64,000 bases of DNA from Dendrocalamus latiflorus (GCA_017311315.1 CM029645.1:27553627-27617626); one strand, 5' to 3'. Shown: positions 32,999-46,385, numbered from the stretch's first letter. Numbers and translations: made by a program. The notes: generated by a model not told the origin, from the sequence alone.

Positions 32999-34193
32999 AT
33001 GGTAAACAACTCGGGGGCGCCACGATTCCAAGGCCGCAAGATGGTGGAGATCCCGGTGATCCACCTGCCGCTGGCCGGCGCGGCTCCGGAGGAGGCCGCC
33101 CGGCTGCGGGACGCGGCCCGGCGCCTGGGCTGCTTCCTGGTGTCCGGCCACGGCGTGCCGCGCGCGCTCCAGGCCGACATGAAGGCCGCCGTTCGCGCCC
33201 TGTTCGACCTCCCGGACGACGCCAAGCGCCTCAACGCCGACGTCATCTCCGGCAGCGGCTACATGCCGCCGAGCAGCACGAACCCGCTGTACGAGGCGTT
33301 CGGCCTCTACGACGCCGCGTCCCCCACTGACGTCGACGCCTTCTGCGCCTGCCTCTGCGCGCCACCGCACATCAGGTGAAAGAAACTACAGAGAATCAGA
33401 TTTCTTGCCATTTCTTGGTGCATGTTTTTCAAGCTGCCATCACGAGTTCACGACGTGCCTGGTTCCTTTGATTCTGATGCAGTGAGACAATGAGGAGCTA
33501 CGCTGAAAAGACGCACGAGCTGATCGTCGACGTCGCCACGAAGCTGGCCGCGAGCCTTGGCCTCGCCGTGGAGGACTGCTCGTTCCAGGACTGGCCGTGC
33601 CACAACTACAGGGCGGACACCGTGGGGAAGACCGGCGTGCAGGTCCACACGGACTCCGGCTTCCTCACCGTGCTCCAGAAGGACGACTGCGTCGGCGGTC
33701 TCGAGGTGGCGGACCCAGACACCGGCGAGTTCGCGCCCGTGGACCCCATCCCCGGCTCCTTCCTCGTCAACCTGGGCGACGTCGCCAGGGTACAGTACAT
33801 GACACAAGCTACCAATTTGTATCGTTGTCTTTTTTGATGACCTGAGTTTGGTGCCGTTCGTGCGTGCAGGCGTGGAGCAACGGGGCGCTGCACAACGTGA
33901 GAAACCGGGTGCAGTGCGTGGCGGCGGTGCCGCGCGTCTCGATGGCGCTCTTCTTGCTGGCGCCCAAGGACGACATGGTGCGCCCGCCGGAGGCGTTCGT
34001 CAGCGCCGAGCGGCCGCGCTGGTTCAGGACTTTCAGCTACGACGACTACCGACGGCTCCGGCAGTCCACCGGGGAGCATGCCGTCTTCGTATGGTCAAGC
34101 GAGTGCTATTTGTTCGCACGAATAAAGCATTTGTCAGCGGGTGAAAAAAGAATGTTCACTGCGTATGATTTATGCGTCACACATAGCGACTAA
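32999..34193 (+). CDS. 2-oxoglutarate/Fe(II)-dependent dioxygenase, DAO (auxin oxidase) type, 3 exons
   Basis: Exons 32999-33375, 33483-33789 and 33870-34193 with GT-AG introns give 335 residues; starting at the second Met (33041, MVEIP, the usual DAO start) gives 321. Numbering from the first Met: the N-terminal DIOX_N-like domain spans about 15-110; the iron ligands are H181 and D183 (VQVHTDSGF) and H236 (LHNV); 2OG is bound by R250 and S252 (PRVS). The SFQDWPC and LYEAFGLYD blocks are those of grass DAO proteins, which oxidise indole-3-acetic acid to oxindole acetic acid in the cytosol. Oddities: the stretch between DWPC and VGKTG seems a few residues short, and after STGEHA the last ~28 residues (VFVWSSECYLF...) do not look like the family. 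The gene may be weakened or newly diverged. A relic of a second copy lies 0.5 kb downstream. Confidence 0.8.
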
Positions 34194-34199
34194 TTCGAA

Positions 34200-34700
34200 G
34201 GCTAAAGAAACAGTTGAATCAAGAAACGCAAACTGCTTCTCAAATTCCAAACTCACGTCCCGCAGACGGTAGAGATCGGTCGAGAAATCCAAAAAGAGTT
34301 GACGAGAGGGGTTTGTGAGTGAACCCGGAGCACAACCCATGTCGGGGCTCCCCAGTCAGTCGCCTCTGCCCTCGTGCTCAGCCGGAGGCTGGACGCAAGT
34401 CCCTCCAGCAAACTCCTCACGAGTGGCTGCGAGCCCCCCAAACTACGGCCTACTAGGGCCGACCTTTCCTGGACCAAAGCCGTCCATTATCAACATTGCC
34501 CGGTCTGGGCTTTGAGACCGGGCTCAAGCCCAGAAACCCGTGCCCTCGCCAACTCTCTTGCCCTCCGATGGCTGGAGTTACAGGCCCGCGCAACCGGGCT
34601 CGGCGGTAAACCTCGGGAGGTGCGCCCTTTTTATATATACTGTGTTCCCGTGCTTCTTGTTAGCAGTACGGTACTAAGCATGTGCAATCCGGAAACAGAG
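34200..34700. other. GC-rich spacer after the dioxygenase gene
   Basis: GC-rich with words such as 'gccggctc/gggctc' in several places and a TATA-like 'tttttatatatac' at 34628-34640. Overlapping frames on both strands look like composition effects. It may be a transposon or captured promoter fragment inserted between the two DAO copies. Confidence 0.35.
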
Positions 34701-34712
34701 TGACGTTCTCTA

Positions 34713-34870
34713 GCTGGAACAACGGAACGAGTCCTTGGTGGAAATCGGAGGTCGCGGTGGCGAAGAGCTCGTGAGACACCGTCTGTAATGCATGGCCGCG
34801 CTTCTCGATCGATCGCCATGTTCTTGCTGGCTCCCAGGCACGACGAGTACCGGCGAATGCACGTACGAAA
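34713..34870 (+). pseudogene. Relic of DAO-type dioxygenase exon 3
   Basis: 'gctggaacaacggaacg' (34713-34729) matches the start of exon 3 of the upstream gene. After ~40 unmatched bases, 34768-34850 matches the exon from GTGAGA onward, including 'ttcttgctggc' and 'gacgacgag'-like ends. The Gln codon in the NRVQC block is replaced by TAA. It is a decayed tandem duplicate, with no other exons seen. Confidence 0.65.
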
Positions 34871-35744
34871 CTGCCGGTACACATGCCCGGAGCACAGGCA
34901 ACGATGCTATCTAGCTAATTGGGTTATACGATATATAACCTTATTCAACCCTTCAACTGCCAGTATGCCACTTCTTGAGCTACTTCTGAGAACGTAGCGT
35001 CATCGCTGTTGGAATTAAAAAGTGAACTGACTGATGGCATTCTCATTGGAAAACAATTGATGGCTAGATCGAGTGCATACAGGGTTTGTGCCCAAAATTC
35101 ATGCATACGCTGATACGCATATGCTTTTCTGTAAAAGCTTTCATGAACTTAACACGGCCATATAAGTAGTGAATCTGTTTGGAAAAAAACGGCGAGGACT
35201 ATTTATTTCTTCGAAAGCCATAAGATGAACGGAGCCATTGCTTTGCACGCACCACCAGGCCCGGCGTGTTGCTCGGTCAGGAAGTGCTCATTTGTGCTGG
35301 TGTCCACGCGTTTTAGATAGCAGTACTAAGATGGGCTTGGTACTCGAGTCTTAAGCACAAAAGGAAGGGTGCTATATATTTTCGATTTTTTTAAATAATT
35401 CTTTTTTATTTGAAAACACAAAAATTATACTTGCATTTTTTATATTTTTTTTCACAAAAGTAACTCCTGTAGCCTAACCGTTGGGCGACTGGACCATATC
35501 GCCCAATAGCCGGGCGACAAGCAGGCAGTAGCTTTACCGTTGGGTGACAGGGATACAATCGCCTAACAGTTGGACGATAGGTGCGGTTGCCTAACCATTC
35601 GACGACAACACCTTCTGTCGCCCACGGTTCAGCGACTGCAGCTTAGAGTAAATCTATTTTTTATTCGGATGTGAGATTGGATAATGTTTGTTGATGGTTT
35701 TGTTAGACTATAAAGTAGTTCTATATGATAGTTTGGAATATCAT
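34871..35744. other. Intergenic DNA with a short 'GGGCGAC' repeat zone
   Basis: No gene. At 35465-35640, short words 'cctaaccgttgggcgac', 'tcgcccaatagccgggcgac', 'taccgttgggtgacag' and 'cgcctaacagttggacgat' recur in both orientations, so the stretch can fold on itself. An AT-rich lead-in (35360-35455) precedes it. It is a repeat of unknown class. Confidence 0.45.
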
Positions 35745-38700
35745 ATGTGCCCGGACTGCTCCGGTAACCCCGGAACGACTAGAAAAGCTGAAATCGTGAG
35801 CTATAGGTCACGCTTTTGGCCAAATTTGCTCCGAGAAACAAAAATCCCCGGAATGCTCTGGTAACCCTGGAATGACTAGGAAAGTTGAAAATCGTGAGCT
35901 ATATGTCACTCGTTCGGCCAAATGTGCTCCGAAAAATAAAATTCCCGGAATGCCCGGTAACCCTGGAACGACTAGAAAAGCTGAAAATCGTGAGCTAGGT
36001 CACGCTTTCGACCAAATGTGCTCCGAAAAATAAAAATCCCCGCACTGGTCCGGTAACCCCGGAACGACTAGAAAAGCTGAAATTGTGAGCTATAGGTCAC
36101 GCTTTCAGCCAAATGTGCTCCGAAAAATAAAAATACCTGCACAGCTGCGGTAACCCCAGAACGACTAGAAAAGCTTAAAATCGTGAGCTATAGGTCACGC
36201 TTTCGGCCAAATGTGATGCGAAAAAAATCCCCGGAGTCCTCTAGTAACCCCGGAACAACTAGAAAAGTGGAAAATCTTGAGCTATGGGTCACCCTTTTGG
36301 CAAAATGTGACGCGACAGAAATCCTCGGTAACCCCGGAACGACTAGAAAAGTTGATAATCATTAGGTATTGGTCACTCTTTCGGCCAAATTTGCCCCGAA
36401 AAATAAGAATCCCCAGACTGGCCCGTTAACCCTGGAACGATTAGAAAAACTGAAAATCGTGAGCTATAGGTCACACTTTCGGCAAAATATGCTCTGAAAA
36501 ATAAAAATCCCCGCATTCGTCGAGTAAACCCAGAACGACTAGAAAAGCTGAAATCGTGAGCTATACGTCACGCTTCCAGCCGAATGTGCTCCGAAAAGTA
36601 AAAATTACCGGACAGCAGCGGTAACCCAGAACAACTAGAAAAGCTCAAAATCGTGAGCTACAGGTCACGCTTTCAGCCAAATCTGCCCCGAGAAACAAAA
36701 ATTGTCGGAATGCTCCGGTAACCCTGGCACGACTAGAAAAGTTGAAAATAGTGAGTTATATGTCATGCTTTTGGCCAAATGTGCTTTGAAAAAGAAAAAT
36801 ACCCGGACCACTCTGGAAACACCAGAACGACTAGAAAAGCTGAAAACTGTGAGATATAGGTACGCTATCGGCAAATCCTCACACTGGTCCGGAAACCCCG
36901 GAACGACTAGAAAAGCTAAAATGGTGAGCTATAGGCCACGCTTTCGGTCAAATGTGCTCTGAAAAATAAAAATGCCTGGACAGGCCCGGTAACCCGGAAC
37001 GACTAGAAAAGGTAAAAATCGTAAGATGTAGGTCACGCTTTCGGCCAAATGTGCTCTGAGAAATAAAAATCCCTGGACAGCCCCGGTAACCCCGAAACGA
37101 CTGGAAAAGCTGAAAATCGTGAGCTATAGGTCACACTTTCGGCCAAATCTGCTCCGAGAAACAAAATTCCCCCGACTGCTCTGGTAACCGTTGAACGATT
37201 AGAAAAGCTGAAAATCATGAGCTATAGTTCACGCTTTCGGCTAAATGTGATGCGAAAAAAATACCTGGAGTCCTCCAGTAACCCCGGAACGACTAGAAAA
37301 GCTGTAATCGTGAGCTATACATCACGCTTTCGGCCAAATGTGCTACGAAAAATAAAAATCCCCCACTGGTCCGGTAACCTCGGAACGAGTAGAAAAGCTG
37401 AAATCAGAGCTATAGGTCACACTTTCCTCCAAATGTGCTCCGAAAAATAAAAATACCTGAACAGCTGCGGTAACCCCAGAACGACTAGAAAAACTCAAAA
37501 TCGTGAGCAATAGGTCACGCTTTCGGCCAAATGTGATGCGAAAAAAAATCCCAGGAGTCCTCCAGTAACCCCTGAACGACTAGAAAAGCGGAAAATCTTG
37601 AGCTATGGGTCACCCTTTCGGCAAAATGTGGTGCAACAGAAATCTCCGGAATGCTCCGGTAACCCTGGAACGACTAGAAAAGTTGATAATCGTTAGATAT
37701 TGGTCACTCTTTCGGCCAAATCCGCTCTGAAAAATAAGAATCTCTGAACTGGCTCGTTAAACCTGGAACGACTTGAAAAGCAGAAAATCGTGAGCTACAG
37801 GTCACGCTTTCGGCCAAATGTGATGCAAAAAAAAAAAAAATCCTCGGAGTCCTCCAGTAACCCCGGAATGACTAGAAAAGCGAAAAATCTTTAGCTATGG
37901 GTCTCCCTTTCGGCCAAATGTGATGCGACAAAAATCCGTGTAATCCTCCGGTAACACCAGAACGATTAGAAAACTTAAATATTGTTACCTATTGGTCACG
38001 CTTCGGGCAAATGTGCTCCGAAAAATAAAAATCCCCGGACTGCTCCGGTAACCACGGAACGAATAGAAAAGCTGAAATCGTGAGCCATAGGCATGCTTTT
38101 GGCCAAATTTGCTCCGAGAAACAAAAATCCCCAGAATGCTCTGGAAACCCTGGAATGACTAGGAAACTTGAAAATCGTGAGCTATATGTCACTCGTTCGG
38201 CCAAATGTGCTCCGAAAAATAAAATTCCGCGGAATGCCCGGTAACCCTAGAACGACTAGAAAAGCTGAAAATTGTGAGCTAGGTCACGCTTTCGACCAAA
38301 TGTGCTCCGAAAAATAAAAATCCCCGCACTAGTCCGGTAACCCCGGAACGACTAGAAAAGCTGACATCGTGAGCTATAGGTCACGCTTTCAGCCAAATGT
38401 GCTCCGAAAAATAAAAATACCTGCACAGCTGCGGTAACCCCAGAACGACTAGAAAAGCTCAAAATCGTGAGCTATAGGTCACGCTTTCGGTCAAATGTGA
38501 TGCAAAAAAATCCCCGGAGTCCTCCTGTAACCCTGGAACGACTAGAAAAGCGGAAAATCTTGAGCTATGGGTCACCCTTTTGGCAAAATGTGATGCGACA
38601 GAAATCGCCGGTAACCCCGGAACGACCAGAAAAGTTGATAATCATTAGGTATTGGTCACTCTTTTGGCCAAATTTGCTCCGAAAAATAAGAATCCCCAGA

Positions 38701-41700
38701 CTGGCCCGTTACCCCTGGAACGATTAGAAAAACTGAAAATCGTGAGCTATAGGTCACGCTTTCGGCAAAATGTGCTCCGAAAAATAAAAATCCCCGCACT
38801 CGTCGAGTAAACCTAGAACGACTAGAAAAGCTGAAATCGTGAGCTATACGTCACGCTTCCAGCCGAATGTGCTCCGAAAAGTAAACATCCCCGGACAGCG
38901 GCGGTAACCCCAGAACGACTAGAAAAGCTCAAAATCGTGAGCTACAGGTCACGCTTTCGGCCAAATTCCCCTGACTGCTTCGGTAATCGTTGAACGACTA
39001 GAAAAGTTAAAAATCGTGAGCTCTAGGTCGCGCTTTCGGCCAAATGTGCTCCGAAAAAAAAAATCCCCGGACAGCCCCGGTAACCCTGAAACGACTAGAA
39101 AAGCTGAAAATCGTGAGCTATAGGTCACGATTTCGGCCAAATTTGCTCCGAAAAAGAAAAATCTCCGGAATGCTCCGGTAACCTTGGAACGACTAGAAAA
39201 GTTGAAAATCGTGAGCTATAGGTCACTCTTTAGGCCAAATGTGCTCCAAAAAAACCGGGAGCTATAGGTACGCTTTCGGCAAATGTGCTCTAAAAATGAA
39301 AAATCCCAGGCTTGGCACGGTAACTCTGGAACGACTAGAAAAGCTGAATACTTGAGCTATAGGTCACGCTTTCGTCCAAATGTGCTCCGAAAAATAAAAA
39401 TCACCGCACTAGTCCAGAAACCCCGGAATAGGTCACGCTTTCGGCCAAATGTGCTCTGAAAAATAAAAAACCCTGGAAAGGTCCGGTAGCCCCGGAACGA
39501 CTAGAAAAGCTAAAAATCGTGAGATATAGGTCACGCTTTCGGCCAAATGTGCTTCGAGAAATAAAAACCCCGGACAGCCCCGGTAACCCAGAAACGACTA
39601 GAAAAGCTGAAAATCGTGAGATATAGGTCACGTTTTCTGCCAAATCTGCTCCGAGAAACAATATTCCCCCGACTGCTCCGGTAACCATTGAACGACTAGA
39701 AAAGCTGAAAATCGTGAGCTATAGGTCACGCTTTCGGTGAAATGTGATGCGAAAAAATCCCCGGAGTCCCTAGTAACCCCGGAATGACTAGAAAAGCTGA
39801 AATCGTGAGATATAGATCACGCTTTCGGCCAAATTTGCTCCTTAAAATAAAAATACCTGTACATCTGTGGTAACTCCAAAACGTCTAGAAAAGCTCAAAA
39901 TCGTGAGTTATAATTCACGCTTTTGGCCAAATGTGCTCCGAAATATAAAACTCCCCGGACTGCTCTGGTAACTCCGGGATAACTAGGAAAGCTGAAATCG
40001 GGAGCTATAGGTCAGACTTTCGGCCAAATCTTCTCCAAGAAACAAAATTCCCACGACTGCTCCGGTAACCCTTGAATAACTAGAAAAGCTGAAAAATGTG
40101 AGCTATAGGTCACGCTTTCGGTTAAATGTGATGCGGAAAAAAATACCCGGAGTCCTCCAGAAACCCCAGAACGACTATAAAAGCGGAAAATCCTGAGCTA
40201 TGGGTCACCCTTTCGGCCAAATGTGATACGACAAAAATCCCTGGAATACTCCGGTAACACCAGAATGTTTTGAAAAGTTCAAAATCGTTAGCTATAGGTC
40301 ACGCTTTCGAGAAAATGTGCTCCGAAAAATAAAAATCCCTGGACTGCTCCGGTAACCCCGGAACGACTAGAAAAGCTGAAATCGTAAGATATAGGTCACA
40401 CTTTCGACCAAATTTGCCCCGAGAAACAAAAATCATCGGAATGCTCCGGTAACCCTGGCACGACTAGAAATATTGAAAATCGTGAGTTATAGGTCAAGCT
40501 TTCGGCCAAATGTGCTCCGAAAAATAGAAATCCCCGAACTGCTCTGGTAACACCGCAATGACTAGAAAAGCTGAAATTGTGAGTTATAGGTCACGCTTTC
40601 AGCCAAATGTGATGCGAAAAAAAATCAATGGAATCCTCCGGTAACCCCGGAACGAATAGAAAAGCTAAAAATCGTGAGCTGTCACGCTTTCGTCTAAATG
40701 TGCTCCAAAAAATAAAAATCCTCGGACTGCACTAGTAACCTCGAAATGACTAAAAAAGCTAAAAATCGTGAGCTATAGGTCACGCTTTCGGCCAAATCTG
40801 CTCTGAGAAACAAAATTCTCCCGACTCCTCCGGTAACTGTTGAATGACTAGAAAAGCTGAAAATCGTGAACTATAGGTCACGGTTTCGGCGAAATGTGAT
40901 GCGAAAAAATCTCCGTAGTCCTCCAGTAACCCCGGAACGCCTGGAAAAGCGGAAAATCTTGACTTATAGGTACGCTTTCGGCAAATGTGCTCCAAAAATT
41001 AAAAATTCCCGGACTGGCTTGGTAACCCTAGAACGAGTGGAAAAACTGAAAATCGTGAGCTATAGGTACGCTTTCAGCAAATGTGCTCCGAAAATTAAAA
41101 ATCCCCGGATTGGCCCGATAACGGCAAGGAAAGCTGAAAATCGTGAGCTATAGGTCACGCTTTCAACCAAATGTGATGCGAAAAAAAATCCTCGGAGTCC
41201 CCCTGTAACCCCGGAACGACTAGAATAGCAGAAAATCTTGAGCTATGGGTCTCCCTTTCGGCCAAATGTGATGCGACAAAAATCCGTGGAATCCTCTGGT
41301 AACACTGGAACGATTAGAAAAGTTAAAAATCGTTAGCTATTTGTCACGCTTTGGGCCAAATGTGCTCCGAAAAATAAAAGTCCCCAGACTGCTCTGGTAA
41401 CCCCAGAACGAATAGAAAAGCTGAAATCGTGAGCTATAGGTCACGCTTTCGACCAAATCTGCCCAAGAAACAATAATCATCGGAATGCTCCGGTAACCCT
41501 AGCACGACTAGAAATGTTGAAAATCGTGAGTTATAGGTCACGCTTTAAGCCAAATGAGCTTTGAAAAATAAGAATCCCCGAACTGCTCCGGTAACACCGT
41601 AACGACTAGAAAAGCTGAAATTGTTAGTTATAGGTCACGCTCTCGGCCAAATGTGATACGAAAAAAAATCCCTGAAATCCTCCGGTAACCTCAGAACGAC

Positions 41701-44700
41701 TAGAAAAGCTGAGAATCGTGAGCTATAGGTCACGCTTTCGGCTGAATTTGCTCCGAAAAATAAAAATCCCCGGACTGCCCTGTTAACTTTGAAACGACTA
41801 GAAAAGCTGAAAATCGTGAGCTAGGTCACGCTTTCGGCCAAATCTGTTCTGAGAAACAAAATTCCCTCGACTCCTCCGGTAACTGTTGAATGACTAGAAA
41901 AGCTGAAAATCGTGAACTATAGGTCACGGTTTTGGCCAAATGTGATGCGAAAAAAATCTCCGGAGTCCTCCAGTAACCCCGGAACACCTAGAAAAGCGGA
42001 AAATCTTGACTTATAGGTACGCTTTCGGCAAATGTGCTTCGAAAATTAAAAATCCCCGGACTGGCCTGGTAACCCTAGAACGACTGGAAAAGCGAAAAAT
42101 CTTGAGCTATGGGTCTCCCTTTTGGCAAATGTACGCCGAAAAATTAAAAATCCCTGGACTGGCCCGGTAATGACAAGGAAAGCTGAAAATCGTGAGTTAT
42201 AGGTCACGCTTTTGGCCAAATCTGTTCTGAGAAACAAAATTCCCTCGACTCCTCCGGTAACTGTTGAATGACTAGAAAAGCTGAAAATCGTGAACTATAG
42301 GTCACGGTTTTGGCCAAATGTGACGCGAAAAAAATCTCCGGAGTCCTCCAGTAACCCCGGAACACCTAGAAAAGCGGAAAATCTTGACTTATAGGTACGC
42401 TTTCGGCAAATGTGCTTCGAAAATTAAAAATCCCCGGACTGGCCTGGTAACCCTAGAACGACTGGAAAAGCGAAAAATCTTGAGCTATGGGTCTCCCTTT
42501 CGGCAAATGTACGCCGAAAAATTAAAAATCCCTGGACTGGCCCGGTAATGACAAGGAAAGCTGATAATCGTGAGTTATAGGTCACGCTTTCGGCCAAATG
42601 TGATGCGAAAAAAATCCCCGGAGTCCTCCAGTAACCCCGGAACGACTAGCAAAGCGGAAAATCTTGAGCTATGGGTCTCCATTTCGGCCAAATGTGATGC
42701 AACAAAAATCCGCGGAATACTCCGGTAACACCGGAACTATTAGAAAAGTGAAATATCGTTACCTATTGGTCACACTTTTGGGCAAATGTGCTCCGAAAAA
42801 TAACAATCCCCGGACTGCTTCGGTAACCACGGAACGACTAGAAAAGCTGAAGTCTTGAGCTATAGGTCACGCTTTTGGCCAAATGTGATGCGAAAAAAAT
42901 CCCCAGAATCCTGAAGTGACCCTGAAACGACTAGAAAAGCGGAAAATCATGAGCTATGGGTCACCGACTCGGCAAAATGTGATGCGAAATAAATCCACGA
43001 AATGCTACGGTAACCCTGGAACGACTAGAAAAGTTGAAAATCATTAGCTATTTGTCACTCTCTCGGCCAAATCTGCTGCAAAAAATAAAAATCCCCGGAC
43101 TGGCCGGTAACCCTGGAACGACTTGAAAAGCTGAAAATCGTGAGCTATAGGTCACGCTTTCGGCCAAATGTGCTCTGAAAAATAAAAATCGCCGCACTCG
43201 TCGAGTAACCCCAGAACGACTAGAAAAGTTGAAATCGTGAGCTATACGTCACGCTTTCAGCCGAATGTGTTCTGAAAAGTAAAAATCCCCGGACTGCTGT
43301 GGTAACCCAGAACTACTACAAAAGCTCAAAATCGTGAGCTATAGGTCACGCTTTTGGCCAAATTTGCTCCGAGAAACAAAAATCCCCGGAATGCTCTGGT
43401 AACCCTAGATGGAACGACTAGGAAAGTTAAAAATCGTGAGCTATATGTTACTCGTTCGGCCAAATGTGCTCCGAAAAATAAAATTCCACGGAATGCCCGG
43501 TAACTCTGGAACGTCTAGAAAAGCTGAAAATTGTGAGCTAGGTCACGCTTCCGACCAAATGTGCTCCGAAAAATAAAAATCCCCGCACTGGTCCGGTAAC
43601 CCTGGAACGACTAGAAAAGCTGAAATCGTGAGCTATAGGTCACGCTTTCAGCGAAATGTGCTCCGAAAAATAAAAATCCACGCACTGGTCCAGAAACCCA
43701 GGAACGACTAGAAAAACTGAAATCACGCTTTCGGCCAATTATACTCCGAAAAATAAAAAACCCCGCACTCGTCCGGTAACCCCGGAACGACTAGAAAAGC
43801 TCAAAATCGTGAGCTATAGGTCACTCTTTCGGCCCAATGTGATGCGAAACAAATCCCCAGAGTCCTCCAGTAACCCCGGAACGACTAGAAAAACGGAAAA
43901 TCTTGAGCTATGGGTCACCCTTTTGGCAAAATGTGACGCGACAGAAATCCTCGGTAACCCCGGAACGACTAGAAAAGTTGATAATCATTAGGTATTGGCC
44001 ACTCTTTCGGCCAAATTTGCTCCGAACAATAAGAATCCCCAGACTGGCCTGTTACCCCTGGAACGATTAGAAAAACTGAAAATCGTGAGCTATAGGTCAC
44101 GCATTCGACAAAATGTGCTCCGAAAAATAAAAATCCTCTTACTCGTCGAGTAAACCCAGAACGACTAGAAAAGCTGAAATCGTGAGTTGTACGTCACGCT
44201 TCCAGCCGAATGTGCTCCGAAAAGTAAACATCCCCGGACAGCAACGGTAACCCCAGAACGACTAGAAAAGCTCAAAATCATGAGCTACAGGTCATGCTTT
44301 CGGCCAAATCTACCCCGAGAAACAAAAACCGTTGGAATGCTCCGGTAACCCTGGCACGACTAGAAAAGCTGAAATCGAGAGTTATATGTCACACTTTGGC
44401 CAAATGTGCTTTGAAAAAGAAAAATACCCGGAGCACTCTGCAAACACCAGAACGACTAGCAAAACTGAAAACCGTGAGATATAGGTATGCTATCGGCAAA
44501 TCCCACACTGATCCGGAAACCCCGGAAGGACTAGAAAAGCTAAAATGGTGAGCTATAGGTCACGCTTTCGGTCAAATGTGCTCTGAAAAATAAAAATGCC
44601 TGGACAGGTCCGGTAACCCCGGAACGACTAGAAAAGATGATAATCGTTAGGTATTGGTCACTCTTTCGGCCAAATCCGCTCTGAAAAATAAGAATACCTG

Positions 44701-46385
44701 GACTGGCTTGTTAAACCTGGAATGACTAGAAATGCTGAAAATCGTGAGCTATAGGTCACGCTTTCGGCCAAATGTGATGCAACAAAAAAAAAACCTCGGA
44801 GTCCTCCAGTAACCCCGGAACGACTAGAAAAACGAAAAATCTTGAGCTATGGGTCTCCCTTTCGGCCAAATGTGATGCGACAAAAATCCGCGTAATACTC
44901 CGGTAACACCAGAACGATTAGAAAACTTAAATATTGTTACCAGGACACGCTTCGGGCAAATGTGCTCCGAAAAATAAAAATAAAAATATTGTTACCACGG
45001 AACGACTAGAAAAGCTGAAATCGTGAGCTATAGGTCACGCTTTTGGCCAAATTTGCTCCGAGAAACAAAAATACCCGGAATGCTCCGATAACCCTAGAAC
45101 GACTAGGAAAGTTGAAAATCATGAGCTATATGTCACTCGTTCGGCCAAATGTGCTCCGAAAAATAAAATTCCGCGGAATGCCCGGTAACCCTGGAACGAC
45201 TAGAAAAGCTAAAAATCGTGAGCTACGTCACACTTTCGACCAAACGTGCTCTGAAAACTAAAAATCCCCGCACTGGTCCGGTAACCCCAGAACGACTAGA
45301 AAAGCTGAAATCTTGAGCTATAGGTCACGCTTTCAGCCAAATGTGCTCCGAAAAATAAAAATACCTACACAGCTGCGGTAACCCCAGAACGACTAGAAAA
45401 GCTCAAAATCGTGAGCTATAGGTCACGCTTCGGCCAAACGTGATGCGAAAAAAAATCCCCGGAGTGCTCCAGTAACCCCGGAACGACTAGAAAAGCGGAA
45501 AATCTTGAGCTATGGGTCACCCTTTTGGCAAAATGTGATGCGACAGAAATCCCCGGTAACCCCGGAATGACTAGAAAAGTTGATAATCATTAGGTATTGG
45601 TCACTCTTTCGGCCAAATTTGCTCTGAAAAATAAGAATCCCCAGACTGGAACAATTAGAAAAACTGAAAATCGTGAGATATAGGTCACGCTTTCAGTCAA
45701 ATGCGCTGAGAAATAAAAATCCCTGGACAGCCCCGGTAACCCCGAAACGACTAGAGAAGCTGAAAATTGTGAGCAGGTCACGCTTTCGGGCAAATCTGCT
45801 CCGAGAATCAAAATTCCCCCGACTGCTCCGGTAACCGTTGAACGACTAGAAAAGCTGAAAATCATGAGATATAGTTCACACTTTCGGCCAAATGTGATGC
45901 AAAAAAAAATCCCCGGAGTTCTCCAGTAACCCCGGAACGACTAGAAAAGCTGAAATCGTGAGCTATAGATCACGCTTTCAGCCAAATTTGCTCCGTAAAA
46001 TAAAAATACCTGGACAGCTGTGGTAACTCCAAAACGACTAGAAAAGCTCAAAATCGTGAGTTATAATTCATGCTTTTGGCCAAATGCGCTCCGAAAAATA
46101 AAACACCCTGGACTGCTCTAGTAACTCCGGGACGACTAGAAAAGCTGAAGTCGGGAGCTATAGGTCACGCTTTCGGCCAAATATTCTCCAAGAAACAAAA
46201 TTTCCCCAACTGCTCTGGTAACCCTTGAACAACTAGAAAAGCTGAAAATGTGAGCTATAGGTCACGCTTTCGGCCAAATGTGATGCGGAAAAAAAATACC
46301 CGGAGTCCTCCAGTAACCCCGGAACGACTAGAAAAGGGGAAAATCTTGAGCTATGGGTCACCCTTTCGCCCAAATGTGATGCGAC
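35745..46385 (+). repeat. ~98-bp satellite array, left part (10.6 kb)
   Basis: Roughly 110 diverged monomers in head-to-tail order. A typical monomer is about 98 bp: '(c)ccggactgctccggtaac', 'cccggaacgactagaaaagc', 'tgaaaatcgtgagctatagg', 'tcacgctttcggccaaatgt', 'gctccgaaaaataaaaat'. Two main end types exist: 'gctccgaaaaataaaaat' and a shorter 'gatgcgaaaaaaat'. Monomers vary from about 80 to 100 bp. Ninety-eight is not a multiple of three and frames break constantly, so the short ORFs (...NPGTTRK...) are artefacts. The left edge at about 35745 is abrupt. The same array resumes at 56218. Confidence 0.95.
41843..42598 (+). repeat. Near-perfect 378-bp tandem duplication (four-monomer unit)
   Basis: 41843-42220 and 42221-42598 differ at only about four positions by eye (for example tgtgatgcg versus tgtgacgcg, and cttttggc versus ctttcggc). 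Neighbouring monomers differ from each other far more. Older diverged copies of the same four-monomer series start near 40798 and 58939. Confidence 0.85.

Noticed and set aside
35745..46385. CRISPR-like regular spacing or a CENP-B-box-bearing centromere satellite
   Set aside because: Units are contiguous tandem monomers without spacers, the genome is a plant, and no CENP-B box match was seen in the consensus.
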